From a virus, in the IMG/VR virus record IMGVR_UViG_3300036768_000736, positions 1-37,035 of that record: a DNA stretch of 37,035 nt, one strand, 5' to 3'. Position numbers and translations under genes: made by a program. The notes beneath the pieces are model-generated. The model had not been told where the DNA came from, ran no database searches, and was given only the letters and a program-made list of their open reading frames with translations. Below are positions 29,463 to 36,747 of this stretch, piece after piece. How positions within the stretch are numbered: position 1 is the first letter of the stretch; every line of letters begins with the position of its first letter.

Positions 29463-30503
29463 ATGACTGATAACACACCTGAACTTCAGTCTGGGGCGGA
29501 GAACACGCTCGCTCCTGCTGTGCAATCGGCGCAACCGCTCGCTCGCGGGGTGGATTGGAGACCGCGAACGATAAAAGAATTGGTCACCTTTAGCAAACTG
29601 CTATCGCAGTCCGACCTAATACCATCTGTCTATCGTGGGAAGATGGCCAATGTCGCCATTGCCCTGATGCACGGCGCAAGATTGGGGTTTGACGGCGCGC
29701 AAGCCCTGCAGGCAATCACAGTAATCAATGGCACTCCGTCGCTTTGGGGTGACCACGCGCTTGCAGTTTGTCTCGCTCATCCCGCTTGCGAGGATATCAT
29801 TGAGTATTTTGCCCTGGACGATAAGCCGTTGAAGCCTGAGGAGAAAGCAAGATTTGCAGGCTTACCGCGCGACAAAATCCCCGACGGGCTGACCGCAATC
29901 TGTATAGCCAAAAGGCGGGGAAGGGAACCCATCACACAGTCATTTTCCGTTGCGCAAGCCAAAAACACAATCGTGTGGGCGGGCAATAAGAAAATTTCAC
30001 TTTGGGATAAGCCTGGACCGTGGGAGTCATTCCCAATCCGAATGCTCCAGATGAGGGCACGGGCTTTTGCGCTTCGCGACGCGTTCCCCGACGCGTTGCA
30101 CGGGCTATACCTTGCCGAGGAACTGGTCGGCATTCAGCCCGACCCTGCCGAACTTCCGACTCTGGACACCGAGGCGGCGGCGGGCGGGGAAGCAGGGAAA
30201 ACGCAGGAGGATGAACTCCTGGAGCGGGGACTGGTCGCGCTGAAGTCGCTGACCCTCTCCGCAGACACTCCGGGACCCGATGGTCAACCTGGAATTATGC
30301 TGGCTATCGGGGAATACAGGGGGCAGGTCAAGTATGACAACATCAATGAGGCACGGTTGAGAGGTATCCACGCGAAGTGTTCCGACCCGAAATTGCGTCA
30401 AAATGCCCTGGTAGGGCTTCAGCGTCGGGTAGAGGCGCTTGAGAGGGCGGTCGCACAGGAACCGCCGAAGGAGGAGGCGCAAAATGGCGCAGAAACCGCT
30501 TGA
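29463..30503 (+). CDS. recT: RecT-family single-strand annealing protein
   Basis: 346 aa. Family segments: ITFSK-type helix, VYRGKMANVAIALMHGARLG, GAQALQAITVINGTPSLWGD, and FPIRMLQMRARAFALRDAFPDAL; this matches RecT-like recombinases that anneal complementary single strands during phage recombination and replication. The C-terminal 90 residues are acidic and variable, as usual. It directly precedes a RecB-like nuclease, the common annealase-exonuclease pair. ATG follows an RBS held in hairpin E3. Confidence 0.92.
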   Translation: MTDNTPELQSGAENTLAPAVQSAQPLARGVDWRPRTIKELVTFSKLLSQSDLIPSVYRGKMANVAIALMHGARLGFDGAQALQAITVINGTPSLWGDHALAVCLAHPACEDIIEYFALDDKPLKPEEKARFAGLPRDKIPDGLTAICIAKRRGREPITQSFSVAQAKNTIVWAGNKKISLWDKPGPWESFPIRMLQMRARAFALRDAFPDALHGLYLAEELVGIQPDPAELPTLDTEAAAGGEAGKTQEDELLERGLVALKSLTLSADTPGPDGQPGIMLAIGEYRGQVKYDNINEARLRGIHAKCSDPKLRQNALVGLQRRVEALERAVAQEPPKEEAQNGAETA

Positions 30504-31131
30504 ACTGGAAGAAGACCTGGAGCGGTTACCGTCGGTGACGCAAATCTTGACTGCGACGGGCGTCCTACCCACCTACCCAGACACCGAGGCGGCTCGGTGG
30601 GCGCGGGCTTGGGGGGAATACTTGCATAAACTCCTCGCGCGCCTTGCCATTGGCGAGGAACTGCCTGCCGATGTCGTGGTGCCCGACGCCGAGCCCTATG
30701 TGGAACACTGGCGGGAGTGGCTTCGCGCGGCTCGCACACTCGGATACGAGGTCATTGCCGCCGAGAAGCCGGTGTGCCACCACATAGACGGTTTCAGTGG
30801 GCGGGTTGACCTCTTACTTCGGCGCGGAGACAATGGCTGGTGGATAATAGAAATCAAAACCGGCAAGCCTCACCCCGCACATCGGTTGCAAACCGCCGCA
30901 TATGTTCACGCATTAGGGCGGTTTGACCTTGACGACTGCATTGCACAAAAATCTTATCGGTGGGACGATTACCGGCGCGGGGCGCTGTATCTTTCGCCTC
31001 CGAATTGGCAACTGCGGGAGCACGACGACGCAAGCGATTATGCCGCCTGGGCGTCGGCTCTCCGGCTTTACAGGTGGAAGCGTCAGAAGTATTACGACAG
31101 ACTGGGTAAATCGGCGGTGATGGAGATATGA
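30484..31131 (+). CDS. RecB/Cas4-like PD-(D/E)XK exonuclease
   Basis: 215 aa from ATG 30484, placed after AAGGAGGAGGCGCAAA within the 3' end of recT. Motifs: EYLHKLL (H48), GRVDLLL (D109), IIEIKTG (E123, K125) and RLQTAAYVHAL (Q136, Y140), the RecB-nuclease order H..D..ExK..QxxxY. As a partner of RecT it should resect ends to give 3' overhangs, in place of RecE or lambda Exo. Helical C-terminus. Overlap with the next gene is ATGA. Confidence 0.9.
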   Translation: MAQKPLELEEDLERLPSVTQILTATGVLPTYPDTEAARWARAWGEYLHKLLARLAIGEELPADVVVPDAEPYVEHWREWLRAARTLGYEVIAAEKPVCHHIDGFSGRVDLLLRRGDNGWWIIEIKTGKPHPAHRLQTAAYVHALGRFDLDDCIAQKSYRWDDYRRGALYLSPPNWQLREHDDASDYAAWASALRLYRWKRQKYYDRLGKSAVMEI

Positions 31132-31355
31132 TAAAGCGTCTCATCTGTAGGCTCATTTGCCGGCTATTCGGACACCGTCTCCGCATAGAGCGGTGGTGGG
31201 AGTTACGCTGGGATGGGCGCCTTGGTCCCGCGACCAGATATTATAGCCTCCGCCTTGCCAGAATGGCGATGAAGAATGTCGCCTCTCCCTGTCGCATTAT
31301 CCGCCACGATGAACGCCTGTGCGGCAGGTGCGGTTGCCCGCAGAAGGACTGGTGA
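31128..31355 (+). CDS. small cysteine-containing protein (DUF1660-like), 75 aa
   Basis: ATGA overlap with the nuclease stop. ICRLICRLFGHRLR at the N-terminus and LCGRCGCPQ at the C-terminus are reminiscent of small phage C-K-L-F-G-H...CxxCG zinc proteins. Arg-rich middle. Probably a zinc-binding accessory; function unknown. Confidence 0.62.
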   Translation: MIKRLICRLICRLFGHRLRIERWWELRWDGRLGPATRYYSLRLARMAMKNVASPCRIIRHDERLCGRCGCPQKDW

Positions 31356-31363
31356 ATTTTAGA

Positions 31364-31460
31364 AGCGATGAGATGGACATCGCTACCTCCTGCCGTGAAA
31401 CACCTTTTTGGGGCGCGCGCGTATCCCGGACGCGGTCCATCCGCGCCCCCTTCTTTTCTC
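31364..31460 (+). terminator. two hairpins before the replication initiator, second terminator-like
   Basis: Hairpin 1: AGCGATG (31364-31370) with CATCGCT (31378-31384), 7 bp, 7-nt loop. Hairpin 2: GGGGCGCG (31410-31417) with CGCGCCCC (31442-31449), 8 bp around a 24-base loop, followed by CTTCTTTTCTC. The order small hairpin then terminator, just before an O-like gene, resembles an antitermination-controlled site. The T tract is interrupted, so read-through is likely. Confidence 0.5.
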
Positions 31461-31474
31461 TCTGGAGGTGCTTT

Positions 31475-32404
31475 ATGCGCGGTGCGCGTATGCCTAATTG
31501 GCTGATATCCTGCCCGCACATAGGTCCCAGAGCAAAGATGTTGTGGGTGGTCATCTCACGGCAACCAGAGCAGGACGGATACCACTATGCGACGCAGAAG
31601 CACCTTGCGGAAAAGGTTGGAGTTTCTATCAGGTGGGTGCAACGCCTCATCGCGGAACTCACGAAGGCTGGATTTATCTCGGTGGAGCGCATTCCAGAAG
31701 GCGAGGGGGGAGACCATCGTGGCCACCGCTATATCCTGCTGGGTCATTCCTGCAAAAAATTAGGCGAACAAAAGTTCGTGCAATTAGACGAACAAAAGTT
31801 CGCCTATTTAGACGAAGTAGAGTTCGCCTATTTAGACGAACAAAAGTTCGCCTATTTCGGTGACAAAACCCCCGTCACATCGGGGAAAGGCGAGAAGTCC
31901 TGTGATGGGAAACAAGTGAACGCTACAGATGAACAGAATGGACAGTTTGCTCTGTTTGCTCCGCCAAACAATAATAATAGCAGTGAAGAGAAGAGATGTG
32001 AAGAAAGAGAGACAGAGAAGAGTAAAGGGGGTATGGGGGAAAAGGGAAGGGAAGGAGAGAAGGAAGGAAGAGGAGAGGAGGAAGGGAAAGTAGAGGAGCC
32101 ACCACTGGAGGCACCGCCACTGCCACTCATTGACGGAACAGAGTATTCCGTTGAGGCAGACTTTCTCAAAGAATTGATACGCCTATATCCTGCGGTTGAT
32201 GTAATTCAAGAATTCAGGTTGATGCGCGGTTGGCTTTTGGGTAATCCGACAAAGAAGAAAACGAGGCGAGGGGTAAGGCGCTTCATAACTTCGTGGCTGT
32301 CCCGTTCACAGCAAGGTTATCGTGGGAAGCCACAGGCGCTTGGGTATCATAGGACGCACGAGGGGAGAGACTGGGTGGAGATTGAAATTGAAAAGGAGGG
32401 ATGA
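31475..32404 (+). CDS. replication initiator, lambda O-like, with internal origin iterons
   Basis: 309 aa from ATG 31475, 4 bases after GGAGGTG; earlier in-frame starts lie beyond the hairpins. Residues about 15-90 form a winged helix-turn-helix (AKMLWVVISRQ, YHYATQKHLAEKVGVSIRWVQRLIAELTKAG). Residues 96-127 are four 8-residue repeats (LDEQKFAY type) encoded by 24-bp iterons. Then an acidic/basic low-complexity linker (about 165-215) from a purine-rich DNA tract, and a helical C-terminus (about 225-309) suited to contact the helicase loader next door. Overall layout equals lambda O, whose gene holds the origin. Confidence 0.85.
   Translation: MRGARMPNWLISCPHIGPRAKMLWVVISRQPEQDGYHYATQKHLAEKVGVSIRWVQRLIAELTKAGFISVERIPEGEGGDHRGHRYILLGHSCKKLGEQKFVQLDEQKFAYLDEVEFAYLDEQKFAYFGDKTPVTSGKGEKSCDGKQVNATDEQNGQFALFAPPNNNNSSEEKRCEERETEKSKGGMGEKGREGEKEGRGEEEGKVEEPPLEAPPLPLIDGTEYSVEADFLKELIRLYPAVDVIQEFRLMRGWLLGNPTKKKTRRGVRRFITSWLSRSQQGYRGKPQALGYHRTHEGRDWVEIEIEKEG
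31760..31855 (+). repeat. four tandem 24-bp iterons, candidate replication origin
   Basis: Copies at 31760, 31784, 31808 and 31832. Each has a CGAAC-AAAA-GTTCG dyad (copy 3 has CGAA-TTCG with a different centre). Copies 2 and 4 are identical over the full 24 bases. Downstream lie AATAATAATAG (31971-31981) and a long purine tract to about 32095, possible unwinding sequence. The phase is exactly 24, so all copies also encode in-frame octapeptides. Confidence 0.8.
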
Positions 32405-32407
32405 AGA

Positions 32408-33112
32408 ATGATTTACGATGAACTCAAAAGGCTTGCAGACTACATAGACCAGATAGGAAACACCATAGACCCGAATTCTGATGAGTGGCATAAGATTGCG
32501 TGTCCAGGATACGACGCACAGGGGAAGCCCTGTAACCATCCGATATGCGTCGCGAGGAGGCAAGCAGAAGAGGAGGCTTACAGGAGACAGGAGGCAAGAA
32601 ACAAAGAGAGAGCATTTATGGTGGCAATGTTTCGGGAAGACCTATGCGGGATGGAATGGGTGCTGAAAGCAGAGCCTAATAAATATCAGGAGGCGATACT
32701 CAAGGCGTGGAACGCGTCGGCGCCACTGACAATCAGCGGACCCGTCGGGTCAGGTAAAACCAGCGGGGCGCTGATGGTCCTGTGGCGGGAGAAAGTCCCG
32801 CCGACCCTGATTTCGGCTTCGGCGCTTGGCATTGTGCCGTTTTCGCGGATACTGGAATGCGGGAGGGCGGATGGATTGATAATTGACGACATAGGGACGG
32901 AAAACGAGATGGGACTGGTAAATTTGCAGACTATCCTGAATGCGCGCGACCAGAACCGCAAGCCGACAATAATCACCACGAACCTGACGCCTGCGGAACT
33001 CAAAAGCAGGTATGATGAACGAATACGGCGAAGGTTGGGACAGATTTTAGACTTGCGGGGCGGAAAAATCTTTATCTTGGGAGGGAGCGTGGGTGGACAG
33101 AAGGAAAATTGA
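32408..33112 (+). CDS. DnaC-like AAA+ helicase loader
   Basis: 234 aa. N-terminal helix, then a Cys/His cluster (C32, C42, H44, C47) that may bind zinc, then AAA+ core: Walker A GPVGSGKT (111-118), Walker B LIIDDIG (157-163), sensor 1 TTNL (190-193) and arginine-finger region RYDERIRRRL (201-210). Such proteins load the host DnaB helicase at an origin. AAGGAGGG precedes the ATG, and the gene directly follows the initiator, the same order as lambda O-P. No phage helicase, primase or polymerase was found, so host enzymes are presumably used. Confidence 0.92.
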   Translation: MIYDELKRLADYIDQIGNTIDPNSDEWHKIACPGYDAQGKPCNHPICVARRQAEEEAYRRQEARNKERAFMVAMFREDLCGMEWVLKAEPNKYQEAILKAWNASAPLTISGPVGSGKTSGALMVLWREKVPPTLISASALGIVPFSRILECGRADGLIIDDIGTENEMGLVNLQTILNARDQNRKPTIITTNLTPAELKSRYDERIRRRLGQILDLRGGKIFILGGSVGGQKEN

Positions 33113-33353
33113 GATGGCAATCTCGCTGACCAAAATAGACTTTGCAATCGCCGATGTGCTTGAACGCGTAACTGACGCCAAGGGCAGGGCGCGGGAGGCT
33201 TACGGGAAGGCGCAGGAGCGCTTGCGAGAGGCAGAAGAAATGCTCGCAACACTCCCTGCGCATATTCAGGGCGAGTGGCGAGAAAAGATAGACACGAAGC
33301 GACGCATTCTTGGATACATAGAGAAATGGCTGTATCCTGGGGGTGGGCAGTGA
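33093..33353 (+). CDS. small coiled-coil protein, 86 aa
   Basis: GTG 33093 is 5 bases after GGGAGGGAG; ATG 33114 is an alternative. Almost fully helical (IDFAIADVLERVTDAKGRAREAYGKAQERL in pieces, then LREAEEMLATL) and ends with GYIEKWLYPGGG. Overlaps the helicase loader by 20 nt. A role in replication is suggested only by neighbours. Confidence 0.62.
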   Translation: MDRRKIEMAISLTKIDFAIADVLERVTDAKGRAREAYGKAQERLREAEEMLATLPAHIQGEWREKIDTKRRILGYIEKWLYPGGGQ

Positions 33354-33691
33354 TGGGGAAGCGGATAACTCGTCCTGGGAGGCACCTGGGCAAGACGGGT
33401 ATCCGTCTACTCTGGCAAATACTTTACGACACGAACGAACTGCGTCGGTTTCGGGAGCGCAATATGGCTGACTATGTGACCATCTACAGGTCGCACCTTC
33501 GGCGGGGATATGTCGTTTCTCGCCTTGAGAGCCGCTATGGGCGGAGGCGCAGGATAGCGGTGCTTTATCTGACGCAGAAAGGGGTTGACGAATTGACAGA
33601 GGCCCTTCGCCTGCACCCTGAATGGAAAGCAGAATTTGAGGCAGAACTGGAAAGAAGGCGCAATAAAATGGCGGAGGTGGCGACAGAATGA
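33353..33691 (+). CDS. winged-helix DNA-binding-like protein, 112 aa
   Basis: ATG 33353 shares a base with the previous TGA (TGATG). Helix NMADYVTIYRSHLRRGYVVSRLE-like region followed by a basic hairpin (YGRRRRIAVLYLTQKG) looks like the recognition helix and wing of MarR/PadR-type winged helices, and TQKGVDELTEAL is a typical following helix. A candidate for binding the early operator, by inference only. Confidence 0.6.
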   Translation: MGKRITRPGRHLGKTGIRLLWQILYDTNELRRFRERNMADYVTIYRSHLRRGYVVSRLESRYGRRRRIAVLYLTQKGVDELTEALRLHPEWKAEFEAELERRRNKMAEVATE

Positions 33692-33870
33692 TAGAATACT
33701 GCCCCTGCGAATGTCACGAGGAAGGCTTGGACTGCCCGGAATGCTTGAGGTCAGTCTCCGTTTACGCAGGCGACGGGGTCTGGGTATGCGACTGCGGGGC
33801 AACCTACGAATGCGAGGATTGTATAGAGTGGCACGGGGAAGACAATTCGGGCGAGGAGAATAGTCAATGA
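33688..33870 (+). CDS. small zinc-ribbon protein, 60 aa
   Basis: ATGA overlap with the previous gene. Cys/His-rich: CPCECH, CPEC, CDCG and CEDC clusters within 60 residues, enough for one or two zinc sites, with an acidic tail. Small zinc proteins of this kind are common in phage early regions; no specific role known. A 13-codon frame (33867-33908) starts on its stop and could couple translation to the next gene. Confidence 0.65.
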   Translation: MIEYCPCECHEEGLDCPECLRSVSVYAGDGVWVCDCGATYECEDCIEWHGEDNSGEENSQ

Positions 33871-33891
33871 AGACAATCTATCACAAGGAGA

Positions 33892-34209
33892 ATGATGTCT
33901 ATGGATAGCAGAACACTTCTGATGGTTGGTATCATCGCCACGAGCGTTCACCACACTTCGGCGATGATTGAGCGTCTTTCCTGTGCAGTAAGCAGGGAGG
34001 CAAGTCAGGATGAAGTAGAACTTCTCCTGCGGATGGCGAGGGACGCGGTGAATGGGCTCCACTATACTCTGGAGGCTTACTGCGTTCCATCTGGATATGA
34101 AGAAGAAACACACTTCTACTGGATTTTCAAATACTTTCGCGAACGGATACGAGAAGCCGAAGGGTATTTACAGGCATTACAGAACAACCCAAAGGAGGGT
34201 GAACAATGA
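33892..34209 (+). CDS. tandem paralogue 1 of a small helical family, about 105 aa
   Basis: AAGGAG (33885-33890) is followed by ATGs at 33892, 33895 and 33901; the true start is uncertain, the last two having better spacing. All helical: LLMVGIIATSVHHTSAMIERL, ELLLRMARDAVNGLHYTLEAY and FYWIFKYFRERIREAEGYL. The helix pattern and the spacing of the last two helices recur in the next two genes, indicating a three-gene tandem family. Function unknown. Confidence 0.68.
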   Translation: MMSMDSRTLLMVGIIATSVHHTSAMIERLSCAVSREASQDEVELLLRMARDAVNGLHYTLEAYCVPSGYEEETHFYWIFKYFRERIREAEGYLQALQNNPKEGEQ

Positions 34210-34523
34210 GCGAAAAAATTATTCCACTCGGCGCACTTCTTCGCACCGTCTATGACGCGACATTGCTGACGGATGCACTGTATTGGCATATCAAGTTGCG
34301 AGTGAACGACAAAGCCCACATACGCCGAGTATTGCGCTATGCTAAAGACACGATATCCAGATTGAAAAGACTGCGCGAGGTCTTTGAAATTGACGGCGAC
34401 GCGGGGGCTTTTGATTATCTATTATCAGTTTATACCGAGCAGATTTGGTTGGCGGAGAATTACCTCGCCAACATAGAAAACGACAATAACAAAAGGGAGG
34501 AGAGCAGTGATGGAAAACACTGA
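34206..34523 (+). CDS. tandem paralogue 2 of a small helical family, 105 aa
   Basis: ATGA overlap with paralogue 1, RBS AAAGGAGGGTGAACA. IPLGALLRTVYDATLLTDAL, RRVLRYAKDTISRLKRLREVF and FDYLLSVYTEQIWLAENYL match the helix order of its neighbours. Ends DGKH, as does the next gene (GGKH). No known domain. Confidence 0.7.
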   Translation: MSEKIIPLGALLRTVYDATLLTDALYWHIKLRVNDKAHIRRVLRYAKDTISRLKRLREVFEIDGDAGAFDYLLSVYTEQIWLAENYLANIENDNNKREESSDGKH

Positions 34524-34821
34524 ACGCGATGTGAACAACACTTTTACGCAGAAGGATGTCTGCGACATAGCGCTTCTCGCACATCTCGCGGGTGTGTATA
34601 TTGGCAGGGTGTGCGCGGCGGTTGCGCGCGAGCACCCAAACTACGAGATAAGAACCTCTATATCAGTAGCCAGTAAGGTTATTGCCGACCTACGCGAGAT
34701 ACTCTCTAAAAAAGGGCTTATTGACGACCCATCCATCCAACTTATATTCGGCTCATACGACGGTGCGATTGAGGACATCAATAAATACAAAAAGGAGGTG
34801 CATAGCGGTGGAAAACACTGA
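34507..34821 (+). CDS. tandem paralogue 3 of a small helical family, 104 aa
   Basis: GTG 34507 or ATG 34510, both at workable distance from GGGAGG. CDIALLAHLAGVYIGRVCAAVAR, SVASKVIADLREILSKKG and IQLIFGSYDGAIEDINKY align with the other two members. Its N-terminus MENTERD is repeated at the start of the next, unrelated gene, where the DNA GTGGAAAACACTGAACG recurs almost exactly, suggesting a local duplication. Confidence 0.68.
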   Translation: MMENTERDVNNTFTQKDVCDIALLAHLAGVYIGRVCAAVAREHPNYEIRTSISVASKVIADLREILSKKGLIDDPSIQLIFGSYDGAIEDINKYKKEVHSGGKH

Positions 34822-34975
34822 ACGAGACTGGGAGCAATATATGGAATACCGCCGTCATCCTGCGCGGTATCGGCGCATAATGAGACGGGACTATGCCTTA
34901 TGGCTCGGATTTGGTATCATCTTTCTGGGGGCGCTCGTAGGTTTTCTTGGGCGCTCCTGTGCTGGGGGTGCTTGA
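34808..34975 (+). CDS. small single-span membrane protein, 55 aa
   Basis: GTG 34808, 7 bases after AAGGAGGTG. Starts with the same ENTERD sequence as the gene before it. Arg/Tyr-rich middle (YRRHPARYRRIMRRDY), then a 20-residue hydrophobic span (LWLGFGIIFLGALVGFLG) and a short Arg/Cys tail. Likely an inner-membrane protein with basic cytoplasmic side; function unknown. Confidence 0.65.
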   Translation: MENTERDWEQYMEYRRHPARYRRIMRRDYALWLGFGIIFLGALVGFLGRSCAGGA

Positions 34976-34976
34976 A

Positions 34977-35432
34977 ATGGCGAAAATTGGCAATCGCAAT
35001 TACGCGCGGGGACGGGCGCGGGAGGAAGAACTGGCGCGGATACTCCGTGAAGCGGGCTTGGAGGTGGAACGGTCGCCACTCTCTGGACAGTCAGCGCGTC
35101 ATCGGAAAGATGGCGCGGGATGGGACTTGAGGGTTGTGAATGCCCGTAACCCGGACATCTCTTATACTGTGTCAGTCAAGACTGGTAAATCCGTCCCCAT
35201 TGGCATTTGGCGCGTGAACTCCACCAGCAGTATTTTAGCAAGTAGCATTCAAGACTGCGGCATCGGCTATGGGCTCTTTTGGCGGGCAGATGTCTCCCGT
35301 GACACCATTTGCAAAATGCGTGGCACGACGGACATTCTTGCCGTAAAGCGTCCTGGCGCCAAATTCGGTTGGGTGTGGGTTTTTGAAGTGGATGATGTTC
35401 CTCGTTTGTGGAAATTGGTGGCGAAAGTATGA
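34977..35432 (+). CDS. PD-(D/E)XK nuclease / Holliday-junction-resolvase-like protein
   Basis: 151 aa from ATG 34977, just after the previous TGA. NYARGRAREEELARILREAG (E17/E18), SGQSARHRKDGAGWDLRV (D50) and TVSVKTGKS (K68) follow the order of archaeal-type resolvases and related PD-(D/E)XK enzymes. The usual Glu of the ExK motif is Ser66, so it may be inactive or use another residue. A role in resolving recombination or replication intermediates fits the RecT-nuclease pair; a non-catalytic DNA-binding role is the alternative. Confidence 0.68.
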   Translation: MAKIGNRNYARGRAREEELARILREAGLEVERSPLSGQSARHRKDGAGWDLRVVNARNPDISYTVSVKTGKSVPIGIWRVNSTSSILASSIQDCGIGYGLFWRADVSRDTICKMRGTTDILAVKRPGAKFGWVWVFEVDDVPRLWKLVAKV

Positions 35433-35614
35433 AGAAAACTGCCCCACAACACGGGCTGCCTGCTTTTCCACCGGTCACCAGCAGGCAATTCGGGGCGTTT
35501 CCCTCCCTATGTCGCATCCCCATACCATTGCCGGGCTGGCGGGATGTTTCGGCGCCGTGTCTCCCGCCTGTGCCCGTCATTCACGAGGTAGGTCGTGAAA
35601 GTAGTCCACTATGA
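35429..35614 (+). CDS. small Pro-rich protein, 61 aa
   Basis: ATG 35429 overlaps the previous TGA as ATGA. Rich in Pro, with PAFPPVTSRQFGAFPSL and SAPCLPPVPVIHE; no secondary-structure signature. The ribosome site is weak and it overlaps the methyltransferase start by 20 nt, so it might mainly serve translational coupling. Function unknown. Confidence 0.5.
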   Translation: MKKTAPQHGLPAFPPVTSRQFGAFPSLCRIPIPLPGWRDVSAPCLPPVPVIHEVGRESSPL

Positions 35615-36416
35615 TATCTTTGCTGGGATTGGTGGATTTTCCCTTGCGGCAGACTGGGCGTTTGGGCAAGACAATGTGCGTCATATCTTTTGCGAGATTG
35701 ACCCGTTTTGCCGTGCAATCCTGGCGATACACTGGTCAGGGACGGAGATACACGGGGACATTAGGGATTTGATAGAGGAAATCAGGAGGAACCCTGATGG
35801 CTGGAGAAAACACAAAAACGATGGAGTTTCAATTCTCACCGCTGGATTTCCCTGCCAACCCTTCTCCGTTGGCGGAAAACGCCTCGGCAGAGCAGACAGC
35901 CGATATCTCTGGAACGAATTATTTGAGGTTATTGAACTCTTGCGACCGCAGTGGCTTATACTTGAGAATGTGCCTGGAATACTTACTATTGAAGGCGGGA
36001 TGGTGTGGGAGGAGATATGCACTGCGCTGGAGGGCACAGGTTACGCCACACAAACGCTTGTTATTCCTGCTCTTGCCGTCGGAGCACCGCACCTGCGGAA
36101 GCGGGTCTGGCTTATTGCCCACGCCGAAAGCGAGGGATTGGAAAGGGAAAACGCAACGAGGTCTGGCGTCACCTCAAGATGGGCTGGCGAATGCGATAGA
36201 AGCGTTTGGCAACGAGATTGGCGAGAAGTTGCGCTTGAGCGGTGCAATGGTGGAGTGGATGATGGGCTTCCCGGACGGATGGACGGAATTACCATCAGTC
36301 CCACACAGCACAGGAAAGAACGGATGAAAGCACTTGGGAATGCCATTGTCCCGCAGGTGGCGTATCATCTATTCTTGGCAATCCGTTACGCAGAGGAGGC
36401 GGGCAATGAAAGATAG
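35595..36416 (+). CDS. C5-cytosine DNA methyltransferase
   Basis: 273 aa, GTG start after GAGGTAGG. Motif I DIFAGIGGFSLA (SAM binding), motif IV GFPCQPFS (catalytic Cys), motif VI LENVPG, motif VIII RKRVWLIAHAE and motif X ALGNAIVPQVAYHLFLAI in the right order. The target-recognition part between VIII and X is short (about 60 residues), so the site is probably short; it cannot be read from sequence. No restriction enzyme gene is next to it, so protection of phage DNA from host restriction is the likely role. Confidence 0.95.
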   Translation: MKVVHYDIFAGIGGFSLAADWAFGQDNVRHIFCEIDPFCRAILAIHWSGTEIHGDIRDLIEEIRRNPDGWRKHKNDGVSILTAGFPCQPFSVGGKRLGRADSRYLWNELFEVIELLRPQWLILENVPGILTIEGGMVWEEICTALEGTGYATQTLVIPALAVGAPHLRKRVWLIAHAESEGLERENATRSGVTSRWAGECDRSVWQRDWREVALERCNGGVDDGLPGRMDGITISPTQHRKERMKALGNAIVPQVAYHLFLAIRYAEEAGNER

Positions 36417-36747
36417 CAGAATGCCGCTTGAGGTCGCAGACAAAATCGCGCCGCAGGACGCGGACATTTTCCGTTGCGTATGCCAAGGCGAGTTTATTGC
36501 ACTGGAATACGACCACGACGACGACACCGTGAGCATTCAACTTTGGTCGCAACCCTACTGGTGGGGCTGGCGGGAGATACTGTCGGTCTTGTGGCGGATA
36601 GTTACTGGGCAACCGATATTGCGGTGGGACGCGGAACTATCGCGCGAGGAGGCGAAGATGCTCGCGTCTCATCTGGAGCGTTGGGCGCGTAATGGAACTG
36701 AAACCGAAATACATTCAAAGGAGGGTGATGAGCAATGCCACACATAG
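36406..36747 (+). CDS. conserved phage hypothetical protein, 113 aa
   Basis: ATG 36406, RBS GGAGGCGGGCA, overlapping the methyltransferase end. Acidic beta N-terminal half (GEFIALEYDHDDDTVSIQLW), then the Trp-rich GWREILSVLWRIVTGQPIL and SREEAKMLASHLERWA. The W-x-x-R...G-x-P followed by a REEA helix resembles a small family common in phage early regions whose role is unknown. Confidence 0.68.
   Translation: MKDSRMPLEVADKIAPQDADIFRCVCQGEFIALEYDHDDDTVSIQLWSQPYWWGWREILSVLWRIVTGQPILRWDAELSREEAKMLASHLERWARNGTETEIHSKEGDEQCHT

Noticed and set aside
33867-33908. 13-codon frame starting on the stop of the zinc-ribbon gene
   Set aside because: Too short to judge; may only couple translation, so not listed as a gene.
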